Source: Marinilabilia salmonicolor (GTDB lineage Bacteria; Bacteroidota; Bacteroidia; Bacteroidales; Marinilabiliaceae). Taken from it: DNA of 64,000 nucleotides. This document shows positions 25,517 through 34,368 of the stretch, one piece after another. The notes under the pieces are model-generated. The model made no database searches and was not told the origin of the DNA. It saw only the letters and a list, made by a program, of their open reading frames with translations. The stretch spans positions 55,747 through 119,746 of the forward strand of contig NZ_PVTS01000016.1 in the NCBI RefSeq assembly GCF_003003035.1, in the 5' to 3' direction. Every line of letters begins with the position of its first letter. Within the stretch, counting starts at the first letter, position 1. A program made the translations under genes and the position numbers.

Positions 25517-26935
25517 TTAATCCCCTAAAACAAGCTTCAGAAAACGCTTCATTCGCCCAGGTTCTCCCAAATACAAGTGCATGTAAGAAGCCCACACCCC
25601 CTTGTGACGGAAGACCGGCATTTCAATCTGTTTGCCCCGGGCTGATTTCACCACATATTCAGGTGTGGTACAGGCATTCAACAATTCGGAATAATGAAAT
25701 TCATGGCCCCTTAAGGAAAAAGGTTCTCCACTCACCTCCCGATATCCCAAATGGAGTTTCATATCTTTAAAAGAGGTTGAAAAATCGAATACTCCTGCCA
25801 TGGGAAACGACGAACCATCTTTAAGTATTATCTCTTTCCCCAGATACATCATTCCACCACATTCGGCCACAATGGCTTTTCCTGATTCTGCAAACTTTCG
25901 AATTGCAGATAGCATCAGACGATTCTTAGATAACTCCCCAGCAAATAATTCAGGATATCCTCCGGGCAACCAGATAAGATCCGCATCAGGTAAGTTTTTA
26001 TCAGATATTGGAGAAAAGTACTCCAACGTCCCCAAAGCCTTGAGACAATCTAAATTTGCCTGATACGTAAAATTAAAAGCTTTGTCGGAAGCAATGGCTA
26101 TTTTTAGATTTTGCGATTCAAAGGAAGCCTCTCCAAAGTCTCCACATTTATTATTCCGAACACTTTGAGGTAGGGAAGATTGCTGACAAAGAGATTCTTC
26201 ACTCCGTTCAGAATGACAAAAGCCGCTAGAATCTGGATGTTTTGTATTCTCTCCCGGCACCCCTCCAGCTGCCTCAAGCAAGGCTGGAACCAGCACATGC
26301 TCCTTTATGAGATCTGCCGCTTTTTTTACTATTTCAGCCTCTTTTCCTTCACCCGGCATGTGTAATCCCAAATGCCGGTCATCAATGGCCAAAGCCTTAT
26401 CTCTTGGCACATATCCCAGTGCTTTAACACCTGAATCTTCTGCTGCTTCTTTCAGAAATTGGTAATGAGAATCTCCTGCCACCTTATTGAAAATGACGCC
26501 GGCCAGTCGAATACCCCGATCGAAATGCTTAAATCCATACAAAAGAGGGGCAACAGAATAAGCCACACTGGAAGCATCCACCACCAAAACCACCGGGACA
26601 TCCAATAACCGGGCGATGGCAGCCGAACTTCCCTCATCCTTTCGGGCTCCATCAAACAAGCCCATAACACCCTCCACAACACCCACCCCGGCATCTTTCA
26701 TCTGAGAATGAAAAATTGATTTTACATGGCTTTCTGATGACATCCACAAATCCAGATTGTAAGAAGATCTACCAGCAATGGCCGTATGATGCATCGGATC
26801 GATGTAATCGGGGCCGCATTTAAATGGTTGCACACAATAACCCTGGTCACTAATAGCTTTAATGAGTCCCAGTGTTATCAAGGTCTTCCCCGAATTACTT
26901 TTGGGCGCGGCAATAAGAAAGGTTGGTTTTGTCAT
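25517..26935 (-). CDS. cbiA: Cobyrinate a,c-diamide synthase, CbiA
   Basis: A 472-residue ATP/glutamine-dependent amidase. The synthetase domain shows APKSNSGKTLITLGL (ATP-binding), FKCGPDYIDP and GVMGLFDGARKDEGSSA. The glutaminase domain shows ADLIWLPGGYPELFA, VAECGGMMYLGKE (nucleophile Cys, about residue 359) and FHYSEL. It amidates the a and c side chains of cobyrinic acid. I favour ATG 26935 over 26953 because MTKPTFLIAAPKS is the family start. Unusual: the linker between the domains (about residues 225-270) includes CHSERSEESL, the translation of a common intergenic repeat (see 26191-26218), so this gene carries an in-frame insertion. Confidence 0.92.
   Translation of the reverse strand: MTKPTFLIAAPKSNSGKTLITLGLIKAISDQGYCVQPFKCGPDYIDPMHHTAIAGRSSYNLDLWMSSESHVKSIFHSQMKDAGVGVVEGVMGLFDGARKDEGSSAAIARLLDVPVVLVVDASSVAYSVAPLLYGFKHFDRGIRLAGVIFNKVAGDSHYQFLKEAAEDSGVKALGYVPRDKALAIDDRHLGLHMPGEGKEAEIVKKAADLIKEHVLVPALLEAAGGVPGENTKHPDSSGFCHSERSEESLCQQSSLPQSVRNNKCGDFGEASFESQNLKIAIASDKAFNFTYQANLDCLKALGTLEYFSPISDKNLPDADLIWLPGGYPELFAGELSKNRLMLSAIRKFAESGKAIVAECGGMMYLGKEIILKDGSSFPMAGVFDFSTSFKDMKLHLGYREVSGEPFSLRGHEFHYSELLNACTTPEYVVKSARGKQIEMPVFRHKGVWASYMHLYLGEPGRMKRFLKLVLGD
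26191..26218. repeat. Dispersed repeat embedded in cbiA
   Basis: GAGATTCTTCACTCCGTTCA continued by GAATGACA is a widespread bacterial intergenic repeat of the form TGTCATTCTGAACG-GAGTGAAGAATC. Here it lies inside the cbiA frame and is translated as CHSERSEESL. The inserted segment probably extends from about 26130 to 26240. TCAGAATGACAT also occurs in the element at 43274-43397. Confidence 0.7.
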
Positions 26936-26997
26936 ATCTAAATAAATTTGCAAGGTGCAGAGGGCTTGGTGTAAATAGAAAAGCCGTTTGACAACTT

Positions 26998-27537
26998 CTA
27001 TGCACCATGCGCCGTGCCCTTTGCTCCAGGCCCTTTAAGTTGCAAGGGCAATCCTGCCACCATCAGCGTTGCTACATCGGCCAGGCCTGCAATGTGCTGA
27101 TTCATCCATCCCTGCAGATCGGTAAAACGTCTTGCAACCGCGCTCTCAGCATGGCCGCCCAGCCCTATCTCATTGGAAATAACGATTAGGGTGACATCCT
27201 TCGTAATCAGTTTGCCAAACTCTTCTTTAGCCATTTCTAAAACCTCATCCACCGACATATCCTGATGATCAAAAAAGAGGTTGGTAAGCCACAATGTGAC
27301 GCAATCCAGCACCACAACCCGGCCCGACACTTTACAATCAGAAATATTCAGCGGTTCTTCAATATTTGTCCATTCGGAACCACGATCCCTTTGATGGCGT
27401 TCCACTCGCTGGCGAAAATCATCATCCCAAATACGAGCAGTAGCCAAATAAACAGGGTTGGATGATATTTTCAACGCCAGCTTTTGGGCGTAACTGCTTT
27501 TTCCTGATCGTTGTCCGCCTGTGATGAAATAAAGCAT
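26998..27537 (-). CDS. cobU: Adenosylcobinamide kinase / GTP guanylyltransferase, CobU
   Basis: A 179-residue bifunctional nucleotide-loop-assembly enzyme. It begins directly with the P-loop ITGGQRSGKSSYAQ, then YLATARIWDDDFRQRVERHQ containing the expected guanylylated His48, and VLDCVTLWLTNLF and VISNEIGLG. It phosphorylates adenosylcobinamide and transfers GMP from GTP. Length is normal. The C-terminal GPGAKGTAHGA tail is low complexity and partly derived from the GCACCATGC-type repeat that follows. It lies 62 bp upstream of cbiA and 43 bp after cobC. Confidence 0.93.
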   Translation of the reverse strand: MLYFITGGQRSGKSSYAQKLALKISSNPVYLATARIWDDDFRQRVERHQRDRGSEWTNIEEPLNISDCKVSGRVVVLDCVTLWLTNLFFDHQDMSVDEVLEMAKEEFGKLITKDVTLIVISNEIGLGGHAESAVARRFTDLQGWMNQHIAGLADVATLMVAGLPLQLKGPGAKGTAHGA

Positions 27538-27580
27538 TATTTAGATATTAGATGATTAGACAATAGATAATAGAGGCTTC

Positions 27581-28153
27581 CTACAAATATTTCACTTTAT
27601 AATATTCGCTATTGTACCATTCCAAACAAATCACATCTCCGTAATCGATATGCATGGCAAATATCTTCCGGGGCGATGCTTCCAACAGATGAGCCAGTAA
27701 AGCTCTCAACAATCCGGCATGAGTAACCACCATAATGTTCGTGTGACCGGTATTCACCAATTCATTCAGAAAGGAAAGAACCCGATGCTGCACGTCAAAA
27801 AAATTCTCTCCCCCATGAATTTTACAATTGATAAAATCCTGCCCCCACTGCTCTTGCTCCTCTTCAGGAATATCGATCCAGGGTACCATTTCCCATCGGC
27901 CAAAATTGATCTCCCGAATGCGTTCGGAAGTCACGACCATCCGATCTTGCATCAATGCTCCGGCAAGCATGGTACATCGCGAAAGCGGACTGGAATAGCA
28001 GATGTCAACACTCGTACCATTAAGTTTAGTCCGGGCTTTAGCAGCTGCTTTTTCCAAAGATTCAGCAGATGGTTTCACATCTGAGTTGCCATAGCAAACG
28101 CCTGGAGGAGCTTCTGTTTTAGGATGTCGAATAAAATAGATGTTCTTTGACAT
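27581..28153 (-). CDS. cobC: Alpha-ribazole-5'-phosphate phosphatase-like histidine phosphatase, CobC
   Basis: A 190-residue histidine-phosphatase-superfamily protein. The phosphohistidine motif is YFIRHPKTEAPPGVCYG (RHPKT instead of the usual RHGxT), with SSPLSRC, EINFGRWE and the second histidine in VVTHAGLLRALL. GVCYG...D after the motif is typical of CobC, which removes the phosphate from alpha-ribazole phosphate or cobalamin phosphate. Placement between cobU and cobS supports the assignment. A gap of 386 bp with hairpin repeats separates it from cobS upstream. Confidence 0.88.
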   Translation of the reverse strand: MSKNIYFIRHPKTEAPPGVCYGNSDVKPSAESLEKAAAKARTKLNGTSVDICYSSPLSRCTMLAGALMQDRMVVTSERIREINFGRWEMVPWIDIPEEEQEQWGQDFINCKIHGGENFFDVQHRVLSFLNELVNTGHTNIMVVTHAGLLRALLAHLLEASPRKIFAMHIDYGDVICLEWYNSEYYKVKYL

Positions 28154-28244
28154 AATATTTTATTTTAAACGCAAAGAATTAAAGAAATTTTCTCCAGGTT
28201 AATCTGGGTTCTAACTTCCAATCTTATACCTTTTTTCATTTTTG

Positions 28245-28509
28245 TTAAGCTTTAGCTTAATATTGCATAGGTATTTAAAGAATGTTTCAAACAATCAGGG
28301 ATACCTTCCATTTCTTTTTGATGAGTAATCTCCAATTATATCTCCGACCCCTAAGCGGGTCTCATATTTATAGCCAAATAACAATGAGAAAATATCGACC
28401 CCGAAGGCGGTCGAATACAATTCACTATTTTTCGGTTGTTCGACACCTTCAGCGTCGGGTGACATATGTATGCCGCGTTAGCTATAAATATTGGAGCCCT
28501 TCAGGCTCC
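28245..28509. repeat. Array of five hairpins in the cobS-cobC gap
   Basis: In order: TTAAGCTTTAGCTTAA (28245-28260), GACCCCTAAGCGGGTC (28346-28361), CGACCCCGAAGGCGGTCG (28396-28413), CGACACCTTCAGCGTCG (28441-28457) and GGAGCCCTTCAGGCTCC (28493-28509). Stem sequences differ but loops share a CCTTCAG/CCGAAGG theme. The last two recur as a pair at 16530-16595. No gene lies here. Confidence 0.7.
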
Positions 28510-28539
28510 TTTTCAACAAGAGCAAACTCCCATCAAATT

Positions 28540-29292
28540 TCAACCAACACCAATCAACAAAACAGCCATTACCAACACCTCATTTACCTGCTGTACAGCC
28601 CCCAGGCAATCTCCGGTATATCCACCAATTCGTTTTTGAAACCATTTTCCTGACAATAGAGAAAACACAGTGACAACAGGAACCGTCACCAGCACCCACC
28701 AGGATTCAAACAACAACAGTGGAGAAAATCCAAGTACAGTTGCCCAGAAAAACCGCATCCATGAAATGGGATGACTGGTATCGCGTGACTTAGACTCCCC
28801 GGTTGGCCGGGCATAACTCCAACCCATAGATATTATCAGGGTTGACCACCGACTCAACACATGGGAAGTAATCAAAATAACAGGTATCCACAAGGCATTT
28901 ATTTCTATAAGCAAAGCGATTTTGAGTGCAAATAAAAGCACTACACCTATTAGCGCATAGGCTCCAACACGCGAATCTTTCATTATCTTCAATCGCTGGT
29001 CTTTACTATATCCCCCACCAAAAGCATCACAAACATCCGCAAATCCATCCTCATGGAAAGCACCTGTCACCAACACACTCGCACCCAACGAAACAATTAC
29101 AGCCACTGATTGTGGCAAATAAAGATGGGGCAGCCAAAAGACAAGAGCTCCCAAACCTCCCACGATAAAGCCAATCATGGGAAACCAGGTTAAGGCCAGT
29201 TGCTGATTCTCTTTTCGATACTCCACTTTAAACGGCAAAGGCAGCCGGGTGAAGTAGAGAATTGAGGAAAAAAGGATATTTAGTTCTCGCAT
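28540..29292 (-). CDS. cobS: Adenosylcobinamide-GDP ribazoletransferase (cobalamin synthase), CobS
   Basis: An integral membrane enzyme of about 250 residues that joins adenosylcobinamide-GDP to alpha-ribazole. It has the family motifs FTRLPLPF, WFPMIGFIVGG, GAFHEDGFADVCDAFGGGYS (metal-binding acidic motif) and MKDSRVGAYALIGVVL, and multiple hydrophobic helices. Start at MRELNIL (29292) or two codons earlier. The end GGYTGDCLGAVQQVNEV is typical. It has gaps filled by repeats on both sides, so co-transcription with cobT and cobC is not assured. Confidence 0.93.
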   Translation of the reverse strand: MRELNILFSSILYFTRLPLPFKVEYRKENQQLALTWFPMIGFIVGGLGALVFWLPHLYLPQSVAVIVSLGASVLVTGAFHEDGFADVCDAFGGGYSKDQRLKIMKDSRVGAYALIGVVLLFALKIALLIEINALWIPVILITSHVLSRWSTLIISMGWSYARPTGESKSRDTSHPISWMRFFWATVLGFSPLLLFESWWVLVTVPVVTVFSLLSGKWFQKRIGGYTGDCLGAVQQVNEVLVMAVLLIGVG

Positions 29293-29310
29293 AAGCATTG
29301 ATGGTTAAAA

Positions 29311-29340
29311 GCAGAGTGCAGAGTGCAGAGTGCAGAGTGC
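29311..29340. repeat. Four tandem GCAGAGT units
   Basis: A 7-bp unit GCAGAGT is repeated four times in succession, followed by GC and a degenerate AAAGAGTGTGTG. It lies 19 bp upstream of the cobS start codon. It is a slippage-prone microsatellite. Confidence 0.85.
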
Positions 29341-29450
29341 AAAGAGTGTGTGTTTGTCCACTCCATGCACTTAACGCAATATCCAATGCACCTTTATTTT
29401 AGACCTGTTGAAAAAGTCAGCAGTTCCAAATATCTAATTTTTTATTATTG

Positions 29451-29680
29451 TTCTTTTTGGCATTGCCCCAAAAAGAAACCAATCCCGAATTAAGTTTTGT
29501 AAGGTTTTTTGGCCTTAAAGCCAAAAACCAACAAAAACTATTCTCGGGAAGTCCGTTTAAACCTATCCGCCCGCATCAAGCTTAATTTCCGGCTGACCCG
29601 CAAGGCTCTGAAGTCGTCCATTAAGCCTTCTCGCCAACCGCCGGCCCGGAAAACGGACAGGCCAGCCCGCCATTTAAACA
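29451..29680. repeat. Dispersed intergenic repeat with hairpin head, copy A
   Basis: It begins with the inverted repeat TTCTTTTTGG-CATTG-CCCCAAAAAGAA and ends with GCCGGCCCGGAAAACGGACA and a CGCC-like tail. Copy B at 46401-46568 shares the head, the middle AATTTCCGGC and the tail; a head fragment lies at 16757-16775. The gap 29299-29809 otherwise holds only the GCAGAGT repeats. Confidence 0.7.
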
Positions 29681-29809
29681 GTCAATCTCTTTTAATCACA
29701 AAAGAGTTGTTTAGTTAGCAGGTTGTTTTACAAGGTTGCCTCTCTGGTGCAGACTAAATTCAAGGATTGCTTATACAATCTTGTACTTTCAAAAAAAACA
29801 ATAAACACT

Positions 29810-30886
29810 TTATTTCGTCACAATATTTCCGGTTTCATCTACCACATTATAAACTTTTGCTTCACCAAAGGAGGTCATTTCATTAAGCATAGCCACACTT
29901 CCCTGAATGATTGGATAGGCAATAGCAGAGCCTGTTCCCTCCCCCAAACGAAGATCAAGATTTAGCAACGGCCGACCGTTCATGTAATTAAGCATTTTCA
30001 CATGTCCATGCTCTTTGGAACAATGAGAAAAAACAGCATAATCCCGAACAGTGGGACAAATTTCGTAAGCTGCTAAAAATGCCGACGTCGTGATAAAACC
30101 ATCCACAACAATGAGCATTCGACGTTGAGCCGCTTCCAGCATTCCACCTACCATAGTGGCAATTTCAAGACCTCCATAAGCGGCAAGATTCGCTTCTGGT
30201 TTTTCAAGAATGCCATGTTTCTCGATGGCCTGTTGCAATACACCAGATTTTTTTTGAATCCCCTTCTGATCCAACCCACATCCGGGACCAGTACACTCCT
30301 CCAGAGACAGCCCGGTATAAACAGACAGTAATGCAGTTGCAGGAGAGGAATTTCCAATACCCATCTCACCAAACCCAACAACATTACTCCCTTTTTCAGC
30401 AAAAAGGGCCACCACATCCCGACCGTTCTGAATTGCCTTGTCACATTCCTCCTGTGTCATGGCGGGTTCTTTCAAGAAATTTCGTGTTGCTTTGCGAACC
30501 TTTTTATCAATCAATCTCGGATGAGGTTCAAAATCGTGATCAACACCTGCATCCACTACATACAAATCGAAACCATATTGTTTACAAAATAGTCCGATTC
30601 CACCGCCACCATTGATAAAATTATTCACCTGCTGCCAGGTAATCTCCGGAGGCACCGGACTTACCCCTTCCTCGGTGATGCCGTGGTCGGATGCCACTGT
30701 AAGCATCACAGGCGATTTTAATTCAGGCCTTGTACTTTCCTGAATGAGACCAATTCGTAAGGCCAACTCTTCAAGATATCCCAAAGAGCCCACCGGCTTA
30801 GTCTTCTGGTCTATATTGTGCTGAAGAAGTTTTCTCAACTCACCATTTTCGATGGGCTGAATGTTTAGGTTTTTAAGTGAATTCAT
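29810..30886 (-). CDS. cobT: Nicotinate-nucleotide-DMB phosphoribosyltransferase, CobT
   Basis: A 358-residue enzyme that makes alpha-ribazole phosphate from nicotinate mononucleotide and the lower-ligand base. Family motifs: KPVGSLGYLEELA, SDHGITEEGVSPVP, NNFINGGGGIG, GEMGIGNSSPATAL and the catalytic Glu316 in LRLGEGTGSA, matching Glu317 of the Salmonella enzyme. It starts 4 bp after the stop of cbiB and is translationally close to it. No DMB synthesis gene is present nearby, so the source of the lower ligand is unknown. Confidence 0.95.
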   Translation of the reverse strand: MNSLKNLNIQPIENGELRKLLQHNIDQKTKPVGSLGYLEELALRIGLIQESTRPELKSPVMLTVASDHGITEEGVSPVPPEITWQQVNNFINGGGGIGLFCKQYGFDLYVVDAGVDHDFEPHPRLIDKKVRKATRNFLKEPAMTQEECDKAIQNGRDVVALFAEKGSNVVGFGEMGIGNSSPATALLSVYTGLSLEECTGPGCGLDQKGIQKKSGVLQQAIEKHGILEKPEANLAAYGGLEIATMVGGMLEAAQRRMLIVVDGFITTSAFLAAYEICPTVRDYAVFSHCSKEHGHVKMLNYMNGRPLLNLDLRLGEGTGSAIAYPIIQGSVAMLNEMTSFGEAKVYNVVDETGNIVTK

Positions 30887-30890
30887 AGTT

Positions 30891-31895
30891 TTATTGTTTT
30901 ATAGTGAAGACAAAACTGCCGGGACCAGAAAACAGAACCTCTGCATTTTGTGCTCCACAAGGTAAATCAGTGATAATCCAGACCGAAATAACCAAGACAA
31001 TCATCAGGATTTCAACTGCCCTGTTGATTTGAATTGTTTTATTCAGGTCCGATATATTTATAGCTCTTTTGTTGTTGCCAATTTTCGGTTTGGAAACCAC
31101 CTCTCCAAAATAATCATGATCCCCCCCAAACTGGACATTCAGGATGCCGGCCAAGGCAGCTTCGGGATATCCGGCATTGGGGCTGTTATGCGATCTCCCA
31201 AACCGAAAAATGAACTGAAAAGCCCTGTATCTCATTCCAAAAAATGCCATTAAAAGTGCTGTAATTCTAGCCGGAAGGTAATTAGCAATATCATCCAATC
31301 GGGCAGCAAATTTCCCAAACTGTTCATATCTTTCATTTTTGTAACCAATCATTGAATCCAGTGTATTGATCATCTTATAAGCCATCATACCCGGAACCCC
31401 GAAAATGGCCAGCCAAAATAGAGGAGCCACAACTCCGTCACTCAGGTTTTCGGCCAATGTTTCAAGAGTGGCAGTTTTAATTTCATGACTACTCAGGTTT
31501 TTGGTGTCGCGCCCAACAATCCGCCCAACCTGTCGCCGCCCTTCGTCGATCCCTATCTGCAACTTTTCGAAAACAGATTCCCCTTCACGAATAAGAGTGG
31601 TACCGGCCAAACCCATAAAGATAAAGACCATTTGAAAAAACACTTCCAGCCAGAGATTTATCTGACCCAACAGAAAAATGACCCGGTAAAAAAAGAAAAA
31701 CACCCCGGTGACCAAGACGACCGTCACCACCATTCCACGCACAAAATTGCCTCTTCCCCGGTTACATTTCTTCTCGAAAAATGCAATAAGTTTTCCAAAT
31801 ACAACAACCGGATGTGGCATCCAAGAAGGATCCCCAAGAATACGGTCGAGTATCCAGGCAAAAATCAAAGCCGGTATAAGCAAATTCAACTCCAT
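30891..31895 (-). CDS. cbiB: Adenosylcobinamide-phosphate synthase, CbiB
   Basis: A 334-residue membrane protein with several hydrophobic helices. The start AWILDRILGDPSWMPHPVVVFGKLI is the CbiB/CobD signature, followed by ENLSDGVVAPLFW, NTLDSMIGYKNERYEQFG, DDIANYLPAR and NSPNAGYPEAALAG. It attaches aminopropanol (phosphate) to cobyric acid. Its start overlaps the end of the upstream decarboxylase gene by 10 bp, and cobT follows after 4 bp, so these are tightly coupled. Confidence 0.94.
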   Translation of the reverse strand: MELNLLIPALIFAWILDRILGDPSWMPHPVVVFGKLIAFFEKKCNRGRGNFVRGMVVTVVLVTGVFFFFYRVIFLLGQINLWLEVFFQMVFIFMGLAGTTLIREGESVFEKLQIGIDEGRRQVGRIVGRDTKNLSSHEIKTATLETLAENLSDGVVAPLFWLAIFGVPGMMAYKMINTLDSMIGYKNERYEQFGKFAARLDDIANYLPARITALLMAFFGMRYRAFQFIFRFGRSHNSPNAGYPEAALAGILNVQFGGDHDYFGEVVSKPKIGNNKRAINISDLNKTIQINRAVEILMIVLVISVWIITDLPCGAQNAEVLFSGPGSFVFTIKQ

Positions 31896-32896
31896 TCTTT
31901 GAGCGCTTCAATTAATTGGTTATTTTCTTTGGGCGCCTGCACCGAAACCCTGAAATAATTTTCTGTCAGGCCCCTGAAATTGGATGCATCCCTTATCAGA
32001 ATGTTATTATTATGAGCCAAATGATTTTTCAAAACTGCTGCAGAAAACGGGGCCTCTACCAAAAAAAACGTAGTTGAAGAAGGCTCCACCCTAAACCCGT
32101 CTATATCATTGATCGCATTTTGAAATCGCTGGGATTCCTGAAGATATCCGGCCACTTCCTGCTTATCGTGATCAAGATTGCTAAAACAAAAACGTCCTGC
32201 CTCCAGTGCCAGGGCATTAATTCTCCAGGGCATCACTTGTCGGTACAGTCCATCAATTATTGTTGAATCTGCCAAAAGATACCCCAGCCGGAGCCCGGGA
32301 ATCGCAAAGATTTTGGTTAACGATTTTACAATGATTAGATTTCTGTATTCCGGCAAACAGGATTCGAGTGATATATCACTGTTTAAAAAATCGGTGTAGG
32401 CCTCATCCACCACAAATATAATATTGGGATTATCCTCAATTTCTTTCACCAGCTTTTCCTGGTCATAAATGCGACCGTCCGGGTTGTTGGGATTACAAAT
32501 CCAAACCAGATCTAACCCTGAATAACCCACATCTCCGAATGTTGTTTGGTGGAAAAACTCAATTTGGTGATTGAACTTAAGGCAGGCATCCTCGTACTCC
32601 GAAAAAGAGGGATAAAAGATTAATGACTTCTTCCCCTGAAACATCTCCGCAATTAAATAAAAAGCTTCAACAGCCCCGTTAGTAATCATGACACTTCCGG
32701 CAGAAAGATGTTTGTGATGTTCTATCTGACACGCAAGCCCTTCACCCAAAGGATCCGGATAACATTCAATACATTTCAAACAGGAACTCAGGTGATTTCT
32801 CAACGACGGATGTACCCCCCCCGGAATAACATTCGAACTGAAATTGATTCGAATATCCGGAAAATCATAGATGTCGTCACCGTGTCCCTTAATCAT
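31886..32896 (-). CDS. cobD: Threonine-phosphate decarboxylase, CobD (PLP)
   Basis: A 336-residue fold-type-I aminotransferase-like enzyme. It resembles histidinol-phosphate aminotransferase: INFSSNVIPGGVHP, NGAVEAFYLIAEMF, WICNPNNPDG, FVVDEAYTDF, and VKSLTKIFAIPGLRLGY with PLP Lys195. Its place between cbiP and cbiB identifies it as the threonine-phosphate decarboxylase that supplies (R)-1-aminopropan-2-ol phosphate. The start codon overlaps the cbiP stop by 4 bp. The name follows Salmonella usage, not the Pseudomonas cobD. Confidence 0.9.
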   Translation of the reverse strand: MIKGHGDDIYDFPDIRINFSSNVIPGGVHPSLRNHLSSCLKCIECYPDPLGEGLACQIEHHKHLSAGSVMITNGAVEAFYLIAEMFQGKKSLIFYPSFSEYEDACLKFNHQIEFFHQTTFGDVGYSGLDLVWICNPNNPDGRIYDQEKLVKEIEDNPNIIFVVDEAYTDFLNSDISLESCLPEYRNLIIVKSLTKIFAIPGLRLGYLLADSTIIDGLYRQVMPWRINALALEAGRFCFSNLDHDKQEVAGYLQESQRFQNAINDIDGFRVEPSSTTFFLVEAPFSAAVLKNHLAHNNNILIRDASNFRGLTENYFRVSVQAPKENNQLIEALKEWS

Positions 32897-34368
32897 TCTG
32901 ACAATATTTTATAGGTCAGATCCATATCCACATTTTGGCGAATATGATCGGCCAACAGGTCGTACTGATTTTGTTTAAACTCATCATAACTAATGGAGGG
33001 GGTGACACCTTGCACATAAGGAGCCAGAATATCTTCTATCACAACCGGGTTATCAAGTATTCCATGCATATAGGTACCCCAAATTTGTGTATTCATCCGG
33101 CACCCTTCTGATTGCCCGTTTTCCAGACGATTTAAGACTTCAGCACCATCACCTCTCGTTTGCCCCATGTGGATTTCATAGCCACTGCAAGGCTCCTCAA
33201 AATCCTTGAAAAAAAATGAAGTTCGCACGGTGTATTTCTCCGATTCCAGGGTGGTCGTCACCGGTAAAATATTCAACCCGGGCACTGCATCCACACTCCC
33301 CTCCACATGTTCGGGATCTTCAATTCGAGCTCCCATCATCTGATAGCCCCCACAAATACCAATCACTGATTTTCCGGCCCTTGACTGGCGAATAATCTCC
33401 TCTGCCACCCCATTTCGACGCAGCTCAATCAAATCTGCAATGGTACTTTTAGATCCGGGCAAAATGATGATGTCGGCTTTTTTGATCTCTTCCGTATTAT
33501 TGGTGTAGAAAAGATTCACTCGCTCGTCTTGTTCCAGACAATTGAAATCTGTGAAATTAGACAATCTTCTGAGATGAATCACTGCGACATTGACCTTATT
33601 ATCGAGAGCAGAAGTCGCTTTTCGCTCTAACGAAATGGAGTCTTCCTCTTCAATGCTGATATGACTGAATGCCGGAATAATGCCAAGTACTGGAACGCCG
33701 GTCAAATCTTCCAGAATCTTTCGTCCCTCATCAAACAAAGAAACATCTCCCCGAAATTTATTGATAATAACACCCTTAATCTGTTTTCGCTCTTCCGTAT
33801 CAAGCAACATAATGGAGCCAAAAACCGAAGCAAAAACCCCTCCCCGCTCAATGTCAGCCACCAGTACCGTGGCCGCTTTAGTCGCAACGGCAATTCGCAT
33901 ATTCACAATGTCATTGTTTTTCAGATTAAGTTCGGCAATGCTCCCCGCACCTTCAATAACCACGGGATTATACGATTTAAGCAAACGTTCAAACGCCCCT
34001 GTGACTTCCCCAAACAACTGGTCTTTTATCTCGCCCCTGAAATAACTGCCTGCAACATAATTCCCCAGTACCTTTCCATTTACTATCACCTGAGATTGCT
34101 TATCCGAGCCGGGCTTAAGCAACACGGGATTCATATCGGTATGACAATCCAACCGGCACGCCTCTGCCTGCACCGCCTGTGCGCGACCAATTTCTCCCCC
34201 GTTAGCAGTTACGTAGCTATTGAGTGACATATTCTGCGCCTTAAAAGGAACGGGACGATATCCATCCTGCAAAAAGATGCGGCAAAAGCCGGTAGCCAGC
34301 ACACTCTTCCCTACATCGGAACCGGTACCTACTACCATCAGTGGATGCTTTAATTTTATCATTTCCAT
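32893..34368 (-). CDS. cbiP: Cobyric acid synthase, CbiP (CobQ)
   Basis: A 491-residue glutamine-dependent amidotransferase that amidates four side chains of adenosylcobyrinate diamide. N-terminal synthetase domain: VVGTGSDVGKSVLATGF, PFKAQNMSLNSYVTANG, GRAQAVQAEAC and EGAGSIAELNL. C-terminal glutaminase domain: IILPGSKSTIADL and GICGGYQMMG (nucleophile Cys), GYEIHMGQT. Either Met1 or Met3 may start translation. It is the first gene of the cbiP-cobD-cbiB-cobT group; a 503-bp gap with a repeat separates it from btuC. Confidence 0.95.
   Translation of the reverse strand: MEMIKLKHPLMVVGTGSDVGKSVLATGFCRIFLQDGYRPVPFKAQNMSLNSYVTANGGEIGRAQAVQAEACRLDCHTDMNPVLLKPGSDKQSQVIVNGKVLGNYVAGSYFRGEIKDQLFGEVTGAFERLLKSYNPVVIEGAGSIAELNLKNNDIVNMRIAVATKAATVLVADIERGGVFASVFGSIMLLDTEERKQIKGVIINKFRGDVSLFDEGRKILEDLTGVPVLGIIPAFSHISIEEEDSISLERKATSALDNKVNVAVIHLRRLSNFTDFNCLEQDERVNLFYTNNTEEIKKADIIILPGSKSTIADLIELRRNGVAEEIIRQSRAGKSVIGICGGYQMMGARIEDPEHVEGSVDAVPGLNILPVTTTLESEKYTVRTSFFFKDFEEPCSGYEIHMGQTRGDGAEVLNRLENGQSEGCRMNTQIWGTYMHGILDNPVVIEDILAPYVQGVTPSISYDEFKQNQYDLLADHIRQNVDMDLTYKILSE

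Noticed and set aside
29311..29340. Possible CRISPR-like repeats
   Set aside because: The unit is only 7 bp with no spacers, so it is a simple tandem repeat. No CRISPR array or cas gene was found in the window.
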